Source: Marsupella aquatica (taxonomy: Eukaryota > Marchantiophyta). From it: 64,000 nt of DNA. The translations under genes were made by a program, and so were the position numbers. The stretch covers positions 18,042,001 through 18,106,000 of the forward strand of contig OZ316897.1 in the NCBI GenBank assembly GCA_973895155.1, in the 5' to 3' direction. The number at the start of each line of letters is the position of its first letter. The stretch's first letter is position 1. Below, piece by piece: positions 1 to 8,883 of the stretch. The notes beneath the pieces were generated by a model that worked only from the letters and a program-made list of their open reading frames with translations, was not told the origin of the DNA and did no database searches.

Positions 1-420
1 TCATGGAGCCCTGGCCTCTCTGTATACATGCGACTAGTTCCATTTGATCTATCCCAATGCACTCCACTTGAGGTGACAATATTCCTGGATGTGCCCTTGC
101 TTTGGAATTCAATAGAATCCCAAAGTATTTTATTAAGGTCCAAAATCAGCAACTTCCGCTTGAGGGGACCAGGTCTCGATTTTGCAAGTGCACCAAACAC
201 CATTCTCAGAGACAAGACCAAAAGTGAACTTTGGATTAGGATTGTCTCAGTCCAAAAATACAAGACAATGGCTGACAAAAAAGAAAATTAACCTACATAC
301 CGTTTTTAGAAGCCTCACAATGTGTAGACGGATATGGAGACTTTAATTGGTGAGCGCATTCTGTGAGACCGAGAAGTATTTTAGATTGATATGAATAAAT
401 ACAAAGTCAAAGGCTGAATT
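1..420. other. 3' flank of ParB/methylase gene, one palindromic unit
   Basis: No gene is seen here. It is the region downstream of the minus-strand methylase-like gene, whose frame stops at 421. One diverged copy of the palindromic repeat found in the three arrays further right lies at about 228-260 (GGATTAGGA then a spacer then CAGTCC). This suggests the same transposon continues to the left of the window. No terminal inverted repeat could be identified. Confidence 0.4.
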
Positions 421-1568
421 TCATCCCAAAATAAGAGATCCGTATTCATCAATAATCATGTCAGTACCAAGCTCCTGTTGGATTTCAAAATTGACATCTG
501 AAGTACTTTGTTCTACCCAATAAGGTGAAGTCCAAACAGGAGTTATCAACCCCAATTCTCCACTCTTATACTCCTCCTTATTGAGAATTGAAGGAGCAGC
601 ATCCAATGATATTTCTTGGCCTCGATTTGGCCCACTTTTCCACACGTAACATCGTGCGTCGCATTCCAATGACCTCCATCCAGTTGATCCAACTCTATTT
701 CCTTTCTTTTTTGAGAGCGGAAGGACAATAGGACTCCCCGAGTGTGAACGAACGAACACCAATTTGTCATCAGAAGCTGAAAAGAGTGTGTCAGGACAAG
801 TTGAAGCACCTGCCTGGTTGTCAGCAGCCGTTGATGCATTTCCTCCTGGATTGATCGGAATGTTAGGCAATCCGCCAGTCTCCCCCTCGGTCTCCCCCCG
901 AGTCAATTCTTTAGTTTCAGCTTCATTTGAATCTCCGAGCCTCGTTGCGCCTTCATTGATCAGATTGGTTGAAGAAAGATGATCAAACGTATCAACCCTT
1001 GCTCCTTCCAATTGCTCCATCTGTCATCCCGGCGTTGTTGGATTGGGATCATCCTTGTCCAAGTTATCATCAACTTGAACTTCATTGGGCCCCGGAGGGA
1101 TGTCATCTAAACCAGATGAACGGTTTGGTGCAAGTCCAATATCATCATCTACATCGTAAGGCTCACCTTGACCAACATGGTCATCCAAATTCTTGACATA
1201 TGCCTCCTCTGATGCCTCTACGCCTTCAGCCACTTTGTCAGCAACATCTTCAGACTCAGAACCATCGGATTCAACAGCGACAGCTACAGCCGCAATAGTG
1301 GTAGCCCATTGTCGAGAATTTTCAGCAAGTGATTCACAATGAGCTTTAAGTGAGGGAACTCTCTCGCAAAGGTAGGAAGCAAAAGCTTCCACAAAATGCC
1401 TCTCGGAGTGAGAGTCACAATAAACAAAGCATTCCCTATCGCAAAAAAATGATGTCTTCATGACTTGGCCACCGGAGAAGAAATCTAGAACCAAATCTCC
1501 CGGTTCTGACAAGGATTCAATAATCCTTTGGATCATCCGCGTGGGTTTGGCATGAGGATTAACCCACC
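421..1568 (-). pseudogene. Methylase-like exon, C-terminal part (motifs X and I)
   Basis: Reading from the LTR edge at 1568, the frame gives VNPHAKPTRMIQRII, then GDLVLDFFSGG. This is the HPxxKPxxLxxxxI (motif X) followed by GDxVLDPFxGSG (AdoMet motif I) block of beta-class N4/N6 DNA methylases. Here DPFxGSG has become DFFSGG. It is followed by CFVYCDSHSERHFVEAF and a long acidic, low-complexity tail ending at 421. A single TGA at 1024-1026 interrupts the tail. Across it the frame is unchanged. Its 5' neighbour is the solo LTR. Removing the LTR plus one copy of its 5-bp duplication joins GGW directly to VNPHAKP. Confidence 0.6.
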
Positions 1569-3094
1569 TATCGTATAGGGCTCAAGGTAAAAACTATGTG
1601 TTTAGACCAAAAGGACACGAATTCGATCCCGATAAGAACAGAATTGAATCAGATTGAATAATTTTAGCCTTTTGAGAGCTTTAGAGCCTCTTGCTCTCTA
1701 TTATTCTCAAACTTACTCCTAACAGAAGTAAACAAATTAATCAAAACAACAACAAATGGTCTTCTGAGTTATAGGGGAGGATAAACTTAGATTGAGATGA
1801 TTTAATTAACATTTTAACATTGCCACTCCTTAAGAAAGGACTCTGGTCTTAGCATGTATAAAATGGTAACTTGCTATCATTCTTCAATCAACCTTTCTCT
1901 CTAACCTATAATAATGCTGCTGGTGGGAATTTTGCTCACCAAACCCAGGGTAATTTTCTGGTTACAAATGCAATGATAAACCTTAAGATGCCGTCAACAT
2001 GATTCGACTAAGTATGATACATGACTTAAGTCAAATTCTAAGGTTTATTCCAGTAGAGAGTAACGGTACTAATTCCTTTGAAAATGGAATTTTGCCTCTC
2101 ACAAACAATATTCATCCTCAAATTGGCTAGCGAATCTCGTCGCAGCGAGTAAGCCTAGCAGTGAACTCGATCTGAATCTCAGAAGCTAATCATTAAATTC
2201 AATCACCACAAAAGAGTCTTGAATTCAATCACACTTCAAAATCAAAGTTTTACTTCCATACAAAATCTTGACTCACAATGTCTTGTTACAATGGAAGGAG
2301 GAACAATTAATCAACAACCTCTATTACTGAATAATGGTTGTATCCATAGGGGAGAAGTGACTCTAAAAGACTTTATAGGTTTGGAAGCCTAACATAAGGG
2401 AGGTATGGAAAGGTATACCCTTTTGAGACTAACAAAACTTGACAAAATATGACTCTAATACTAGGTTCCAACAAAAACTAAGTCTAAGTGTTGAAATGGC
2501 TAAGTGTCATTAAACTTTTCTAATAGAATATAAGATTTGACTAGATTCCCCTATTTTTAATTCCTAATCCGTAACACCCAAAATGCTGACTTTCCTATAG
2601 TGGCTTGTACTACCTTCAATCTGCGTGCAGGCAAAATCTCAGACTTTTTTGAGTGGTCTAAGTACTTCAAAGAAATCGGACAAAAGTGTTGTTGGGTGAA
2701 AATGCAGTTTAACACAGATTTTTCTAAGTGTCGGGAAGAAAACAGGGGGACGCTTTCAAAGGGCGTCCTGAAAATGGTGGACGCTTCTAAAGGGCGTCGA
2801 CAAAAAGTGACAAATTAAGTTTTGGTATCTTAGAAAATTCATAACTCCTTAACGGCTTGCCCGATGAAGCTCAAACTTAGCCAGGATAATTTCCTGTGTC
2901 TATTCTACTTGCTGCCAAAGTTTCAGACATTTTTGAAGTCTCTATCATTTTAAATAAAATAGGAGGAGAGTTAACTTTTTAATCTGCATCAAACACTTAG
3001 AATCTGTGCAGAAACTAGGTATCTTCACAAAAAGGCTGCAAAAATCCGGGAATGAGCTCCAAATGATGTAATCCGAAAAAAGTATCCATCCACA
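1569..3094 (-). mobile_element. Solo LTR of a gypsy family, in methylase exon
   Basis: The left edge (TATCGTATAGGGCTCAAGG, a TG to TA change) and the text after it (TTTCGATCCC/TTCGATCCC, TAAGAACAG) match the LTRs at 23452 and 35588. The right edge on the minus strand reads TGTGGATGG, like TGTGGTATGG there. Five-base direct repeats CCACC flank it (1564-1568 and 3095-3099). It contains the family's GGACGCT...GGGCGTC hairpins at about 2750-2810. It is 1,526 bp with no internal region, so it is a solo LTR, clearly older than the two intact-looking copies. It is in the same orientation as the element at 23.4-36.9 kb. Confidence 0.8.
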
Positions 3095-4336
3095 CCACCC
3101 TCCGCGACTGCCAACTGTCTCAAATCGAGGGGCCATATTCATAATCTTGACGGCCTCTTCCGGGTCCAAAACCACTTTTAGGTTGTCGTTTTGTGTCCCC
3201 TCATCTGATTCCTTAGCCTTCCCCTTTCCCTTGTCGATCTTGCATACTTCGTAATCAACATCCTTTGCAGTATACAAGAATTTTGGCTTTGGATAGTTGG
3301 GCTTGAAAACTTCATTCCAATTGACGTCTTCATCTCAAGAAATCCCCGCAAAGATAACTTCTTCAATCCCCCCACCCCAACATGAGTCATGAGGGTGCGG
3401 TTGATCATCTCGAGAATAACTCCCATACTCAATGTGAATGGTCAAAGCTTTCTCTTGTCCCAGTTTACAAAGGGCACCATGGACATTCAATGCCAGTTGT
3501 CCAGGATGAGCTGTTATCGTCACAACAATCGTGGGATTTTGTGGAAGCTCCACAATGTATTCAAAGAGAACAAGAATCTTTGCTTCAGTCCATTGTTTTT
3601 GCGGAAGCCGGCTAAAATCAACAACGGCAAGAGGGCAGGTCGGAGAAGCTTCTTGCAATGACTCTGGATCAATGGTCTTCATGAGATTGTCGCTAAAAAA
3701 TGTAGCCCATGGTAGGGTCCGAGAACGTGATCCTCCGCCAAATTTCTGGCAGTATATATCATCTAGGCGGAATGCCAATGCCGTCGGCAAGATTGCGCTC
3801 TCCCACGTATGATTTGGTTTTAAAAGGTTGGCAAGATAGACCTCGCCAACGGCTCTTCGACACCTGCTGAACTCTGAATCAATTGCTAGCGTAGGAAGAA
3901 CCTCCACTACTTTCCCCCAATTAGTATTTTCTGGGAAATTCACCACATCCTTGGTGCAATAGTAGTCTTCAATAAGGGACTTCAGTTTCCGCACGATCTT
4001 CACATCTTTGGCCAACTCCTCTATAGATGGCATGTCTGATTTATTAGAGGCATCTTTCTTTAGCAATACCTTTCCTGACTTCACCCGCGTCAGTATTCTT
4101 GTGATGTCTCGTTGTGAGATCAACTCACCATCAAAACAACAAAACATGGCAACAGTAATTGCTTTTTCAGACTTCTCATTTCCTTCTACCCCAGCTCCAT
4201 CGAGAAGTTTCCCATCCAACCACAACTGGCATACCAAACTCCATAACTCAAAAAAAGCATCGTCCGCAAACAGTAACCAGTAAACATTTCGACAATCTTT
4301 CCTTTCCATGGTCATTCTTGCAAGAGCCAACCAATC
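3095..4336 (-). pseudogene. Methylase-like exon, N-terminal part of the MTase domain
   Basis: The 331-residue open frame ending at 3335 is followed in the same frame, after one TGA, by EDVNWNEVFKPNYPKP and FLYTAKDVDYEVCKID up to SRGG at the solo-LTR edge. PTIVVTITAHPGQLALNV and GALCKLG look like the strand and helix after motif IV of amino-methyltransferases. The expected DPPY is replaced by DFSRLP in the preceding strand (about 3590). The upstream 200 residues have no domain I recognise. If the motif reading is right, the catalytic box is degenerate, so the protein may bind DNA or AdoMet without methylating. Confidence 0.5.
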
Positions 4337-4831
4337 CTACAATTGCAAAGGAAAGTCTGTTAGTTCTCCATAACTCAATTGTTTGATAGCACTCAGGTGC
4401 GGACTGAGACCATCCCAGTCCAACATAGAACTAGACAGTATTAGTGGAAATATTCTATTGAATGTGCATGATTTAGTTTGGACTGGGACCATCCCAGTCC
4501 AGAACAAAACTAGACAGTATTAGTGAAAAAAAAATCTATTGAATGTGTATGAATCCATTTGGACTGGGACCATCCTAGTCCAACGCAAAACTAGGCGATA
4601 TCAGTGGAAATATTCTATTGAATGTGCATGAATCCATTTGGACTGGGACCATCCCAGTCCAACACAAAACTAGACAATATCAGTGGACAAAGATTCTACT
4701 GAATGTGCATGAATCCATTTGGACTGGGACCATCCCAGTCCAACGCAAAACTAGGTGATATCACTGGAAATATTCTACTGAATGTGCATGAATCTACGGT
4801 ATTGTACCCATCAAGCAGTAACACTTTGTAC
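4337..4831 (-). other. Putative intron holding palindromic array A
   Basis: On the minus strand the ParB-side coding frame ends near CAG|GTACAAAG (GT at 4831-4830). The methylase-side exon begins after TTGCAATTGTAG (AG at 4338-4337) with GATTGGTTGG. The interval is filled by array A. Joining at exactly these sites leaves the frame one base off. A weaker donor AAA|GTGTTA a few bases downstream keeps it, so the donor is uncertain. Confidence 0.45.
4395..4790. repeat. Palindromic repeat array A (~81-bp units)
   Basis: Five units about 78-87 bp apart, each with the core GGACTGGGA-CCA-TCCCAGTCC, an almost perfect inverted repeat. The cores are separated by AT-rich spacer containing AAAACTAG, GATATCAGTGG and GAATGTGCATGAAT. 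It lies in the putative intron of the minus-strand gene. Confidence 0.85.
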
Positions 4832-5046
4832 CTGAAATTTTTGATTGTCTTGAGCATTTGTTTTGTTGTCCCCATGTTTTGGCCGGCTAGGTTTTCCACA
4901 TTCCACAAATAGTTGCCTAGCATGAACGACTGTATCTTTGAAGCATGACTGAAACACCATCGTGCTATTGATCGCATTGAATGCTCAACTAATATTGACG
5001 ATGGTGTTCGATGAGATAATATTCTTGACTTTCAAAATTCCAGCTT

Positions 5047-5517
5047 TTTCGCCAATGCTGTCAGCTTGGCATCCTTGTTTGCCCATTCTCGAATCCATCT
5101 GGCTGCTCTAGCCGAATGTTGACCGCTAATGGCAAGGAATTGAACCTCGCCCTTTTTCACGGCTGCTACAAAGTCCCTCCTATCTGATTCTGTGTTGTCA
5201 TACTGCATTAGGTTTCTATGTTTTGTAGTGTAAGGAATCAAGTCTGCTATGTGTGGTTCATGCCCCAGATTTCTTATCATGGAATTGGCCACCTCCTTTA
5301 CATGTTCTGCATTCAACATTCTGTAACAGAGTCTTGCCGACGCAGGGAAAATACTGTCTACAGGAATAGAAAATATCGAATTGATCCCAAACGTATAATA
5401 TTGCTCCATTTGTTGCAATACCTCATTACCTTCTAAGACCTTCTTCTCCTCAGGAGCGTCCAACTGCTCGTCCACATCTTGTGAATGCACTGTCAGGTTT
5501 TTTGTAGTGTCATCCAT
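5047..5517 (-). other. ParB/Srx-like domain segment
   Basis: The 161-residue open segment carries IFSIPVDSIFPASARL, then EHVKEVANSMIRNLG, then FLAISGQHSARAARW. This order (a VPVDxI strand, an EHVxxLAxSI helix with G, then a GxxRxxA box) is that of the ParB N-terminal/sulfiredoxin-like fold. Here the box reads GQHSARAA. Family members bind DNA near partition sites with CTP, or act as nucleases or enzyme partners in phage modification operons. The frame continues past the TGA at 5032-5034 with RILSHR and on to LGNYLWNVENLAGQN. The assignment is by motif pattern only. A helix-turn-helix as in true plasmid ParB is not obvious. Confidence 0.5.
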
Positions 5518-6572
5518 GATGGCACTGTCAATTTTCTGTTTCTTCTTCTGTCTTGGTCTCTTTTCACTTGCACTCGGCTTCTCAACCGGATGTTTCTTCT
5601 CAACTCGGCTTCTCGTACTCGGCTTCTCAACTGGCTTCTCAACTGGCTTCTCAATTGGCTTCTCAACTCAGCTTCTCGTACTCGGCTTCTCAACCAAAAG
5701 TTTCTTCTCAACCGGAGGTTTCCTTTGGCTTTGTTTTCGTTTTCCCACTGCTCTTTGAGAGGTCGCTGTTGTAGTTCCCGCGGTCTCTGTTGTAGGTTCT
5801 GGAGCATTCTCTGGCACTTTCTCGGGCACAGGGTTTGTATTCACCGTTGGAAGCTTTCTCGTCTTGGACAAAGATTCTATCCATTGCTTTGCTTTGACTA
5901 AATCAAACTTGGGAGCAAATGCAACATCCTTATCAATTAAAACACCAGGCTCCTCCGACTCCAACGATAACAATCCAGCTTTCTCAAGTAAATTGCTTAA
6001 CGTCCAGGTAGTTGCAAAAGAAAAATTGCCTTGGTGCTTCATCATGTTGAGTTTCAAATATTGAAACCCATACATAATGTCGACTGGAAGCATACCAGTT
6101 ACCCCGACGACCAACTTCTTTGTGTCATAGGTCTTTGGAAAAAATCCCATTGACAAAATGCTCAATTCCCCACTTGCGTGCCATTTGACATTGAATTCAG
6201 AGGAGTATGCCGTTGATAGAAGGTTAACTTTAACCCAACAGGACTTATCGTGCATCTCGAGAATGACCGTATTCATCCCTCTCCCTCCAATGCAACAGAG
6301 ACCACAGGTCCGCAAACAAAAGTCAGGCTATCATTTCCTCTGCACTTTAAGGTCAAAACAGGTTCAATCGTGGTTGATGGCACTTCATTATTAAGCAGGG
6401 TTCTTGAGAACTCAAGCCCCCATCGAAAGCGTGGGGATCTCTCATCTAGTAAGAATCCGTCCAGGCAGTGGGTCGGTGCAATCGCGGGTTTGAAAACAAC
6501 AAGATCGCTCCCTGCATCATAAACGTCATCCATGTTAGACTTGAAACCTTTAAAACATTCGAATAACTCTTG

Positions 6573-6862
6573 TTGGATTAGGATGGTCCTAGTCCAACTT
6601 GAGATGGTTTTAGACTTGCTCCTACAATCGGGATTCAATCTCCTAGATGGATTAGGATCATCCGAGTCCAAGTTTGGATTGGGATGGTCCGAGTCCAAGT
6701 TTGGATTGGGATGGTTCGAGTCCAAGTTTGGATTGGGATGGTCCGAGTCCAAGTTTGGATTGGGATGGTCCGAGTCCAAGTTTGGATTGGGATGGTCCGA
6801 GTCCAACTTTGGATTGGGATGGTCCGAGTCCAACTTTGGACTCGGATGGTCCCAGTCCTCTA
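6573..6862. repeat. Palindromic repeat array B (27-bp units)
   Basis: About nine head-to-tail units of 27 bp with arms GGATTGGGA and TCCGAGTCC around TGG. It is the same core as arrays A and C. It lies just upstream of the MDDVYD coding segment. It probably sits in the first intron, because a consensus minus-strand donor (TA|GTAAGTATCC) is at 6894-6885. The period is a multiple of three, so spurious DSDHPNPN-type ORFs run through it on both strands. Confidence 0.85.
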
Positions 6863-6893
6863 AGACTTAGGGAGGATAGGTGATGGATACTTA

Positions 6894-7019
6894 CTAGGGA
6901 TTCGTGATTGAAATTGTCTAGAGTCTTCGAGTGCTAGTTCCACACTGTCGCTCAGAGGAGAGGTCAAACTCTTCCGTTTCTTCCACGTAGGACATCACAA
7001 GGACGCGATTCGCTTCCAT
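6894..7019 (-). CDS. Possible first exon of the ParB/methylase gene
   Basis: An ATG at 7019 opens MEANRVLVMSYVEETEEF and continues into SSERQCGTSTRR, then TAG at 6918-6920. A good splice donor (GTAAGTATCC) follows at 6894. It sits downstream of a CT-rich leader, as expected for the 5' end of a minus-strand plant gene. If it is exon 1, the TAG is another disabling mutation. The assignment rests on position and the donor only. Confidence 0.25.
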
Positions 7020-8084
7020 CTTTCTAACACGTGGCAGCGTGACACGTGGCGTCTTAGCAGGCGTCCGATCTAGGGCAATAAAAAATAATGGAGGTGGAAG
7101 GTGGAAGGCGGAGGCTGGCGGAGCCGGGGAGGCAGAGAGAGAATGGAGAGCGGAGAGAGAGCGGAGAGCAGAGAGCAAGGAGAGCGAGAGGAGAGCGAGA
7201 GAGTGAGGAGGAGAGCGAGAGGAGAGCGAGAGAGCAAGGAGTGAGAGAATGAGAATGAGGTCTTGGCTGGACCTCTCCGTCCCTTTACCCCCTCCTACCT
7301 CACCCCGGCCTGTGTACGGCCGGTTGCCTCCTTCTACTGCGTACGGCCTGCTCTGGCGTACGGCCTGCTCCTGCATACGGCCCGTTGCCCTCACCTTGCA
7401 TACGGCCTCCTTCCTTGATGTCCTGCCTACCTAACAACTTTCCATGGTAGTCCCCGCGCAATTAGGCTTTTGAAGATAAGGTGTGTCCGCAAGCTAAGGT
7501 GAACGCGTACTCAACCCTTATCTTCACGCGATTTCCGGTTGAGCCGACTCGAGCGAAGGGTATAATTTGGGAGACGCCCACTTCGGAGCTCATTCTTGTT
7601 CTAGTTTCCCAAATCTAAGCTCCATGTAATCCGGAGTGGAGTTTCTCTTAAAGTGTTATGTATTGAGCCACTTACCTTCATTGGGTCAGCTTAGCCAGCT
7701 TCTTGACTTTTGGAGTCCTCTCAGTTTATCTTTTACAGACATGTGTGGTTTAGGGTTCAGTTTTTTTTTACTCCCAAGATTTAGTGGCATATAGCTTGTA
7801 TTTCAAGGTTCTGGGAAGTTTTTACCATTATTCAAACAACAATGTATACCCCTTGGATGTGATATTCATCTTCTACCAGATCTTAATACTAAGGTGAGTA
7901 TAAGGTTAATGCATTCAAATATAAGGTTCCATTATTTCATGAAATTGTATGTAGACATTAGGGTCTGCCTTAAGACCACGCAAACTTTAGGCTACACCAT
8001 ATCTAGGGAGATCCGTAAAATACGAGGTCTTCCTAAATTTGGATTTTTCTTAGCTTAAGATGTTTGAAGTTTATCTCCCATTAC
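7020..8084. promoter_or_regulatory. Divergent intergenic/promoter region
   Basis: This lies between the minus-strand ParB/methylase gene and the plus-strand transposase gene. A GA-rich tract (7100-7255, CT-rich on the minus strand) resembles a plant 5' leader. GGCGTACGGCC-type short repeats are at 7310-7410. A 10-base inverted pair GAAGATAAGG/CCTTATCTTC lies at about 7474-7530. A consensus splice donor AAG|GTGAGT at 7891-7899 could end a 5' exon of the transposase gene. No coding frame is convincing. Confidence 0.35.
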
Positions 8085-8092
8085 ATCATGGG

Positions 8093-8815
8093 TTGGTCTA
8101 GGATGGTCCTAGTCCAAGTTTGGATTCGGATGGTCCTAGTCCAAGTTTGGATTAGGATCATCCGAGTCCAACTTTGCATTGGGATCATCTGAGTCCAACT
8201 TTGGATTGGGATCATACGAGTCCAAGTTTGAACTTGGATGGTCCAAGTCCTAGTTTGGATTGGGATGGTCCGAGTCCAACTTTGGATTACGATGGTCCGA
8301 GTCCAAGTTTGGATTGGGATCATCCGAGTCCAAGTTTGAACTTGGATGGTCCAAGTCCAACTTTGGATTAGGATGGTCCGAGTCCAAGTTTGGATTGGGA
8401 TGGTCCGAGTCCTAGTTTGGACTTGGATGGTCTAAGTCCTAGTTTGGATTGGGATGGTCCTAGTCCAACCTTGGACTGGGATGGTCCCAGTCCAAATCTT
8501 GAATCGGAGGATCGTAGTCCAAATCCAGACTCAAAGGATTGCAGTCCAAATCCGGACTTGGATGGTCCCGGTCCAAATCCGGACTCGGATGGTCCCAGTC
8601 CCAATCCAGAATCGGAGGATTGTAGTCCAAATCCAGACTCGGAGGATTGCAGTCCAAATCCGAACTTGGATGGTCCCGGTCCAAATCCGGACTCGGATGG
8701 TCCCAGGCCAAATCCAGACTCAGAGGATTGCAGTCCTAATCCAGACTTGGATGGTCCCGGTCCAAATCCGGACTCGGATGGTCCTAGTCCAAATCCAAAA
8801 TTGGAGGATAGTAGT
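8093..8815. repeat. Palindromic repeat array C (~27 units)
   Basis: About 27 head-to-tail units of 26-28 bp with the same inverted core as arrays A and B. From about 8500 on, units alternate in a three-unit higher-order pattern of about 81 bp. In it a GGAGGATTGCAG-type variant precedes two GGATGGTCCC variants. The array ends some 50 bases before a strong splice acceptor (polypyrimidine run then GTGTGCAG at 8868). It therefore probably lies in the intron ahead of the main transposase exon. Confidence 0.85.
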
Positions 8816-8883
8816 CTGAATCAAAATTTGCATGAGTTTGGTTTTAATCCATTTTTTTCAGTGTGCAGGAAAATAGGAAAAGG

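Larger units (their letters stand above)
421..6533 (-). pseudogene. ParB-like/N4-N6 DNA methylase fusion gene, decayed
   Basis: Read right to left, one gene can be followed through several open segments. Segment 6533-6290 starts MDDVYDAGSDL. A second segment from about 6290 to 5034 ends in a ParB/Srx-like domain. It continues to about 4831, where an intron starts. The last exon runs from 4336 to 421 and holds the methylase-like domain. Breaks are a one-base frameshift near 6290, in-frame TGA at 5668-5670, 5032-5034, 3335-3337 and 1024-1026, and a solo LTR at 1569-3094. Each TGA lies in an otherwise continuous frame and each could derive from CGA. Between the N-terminus and the ParB domain is a low-complexity VEKP repeat stretch (5570-5720). 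ParB-like plus methylase fusions are known from bacteria and phages. The link to a plant transposon rests on the divergent transposase gene and shared repeats. The gene is probably not translated intact from this copy. Confidence 0.6.

Noticed and set aside
6918-7394. 158-codon minus-strand ORF as a full gene
   Set aside because: Most of it is the low-complexity GA/CT tract (SLSLLSALRSLSAL). Only the last part from MEANRV is kept as a possible first exon.
4395-8815. CRISPR-like array
   Set aside because: The repeats are directly adjacent, palindromic and diverged, without unique spacers of constant length. The context is a plant nuclear transposon.
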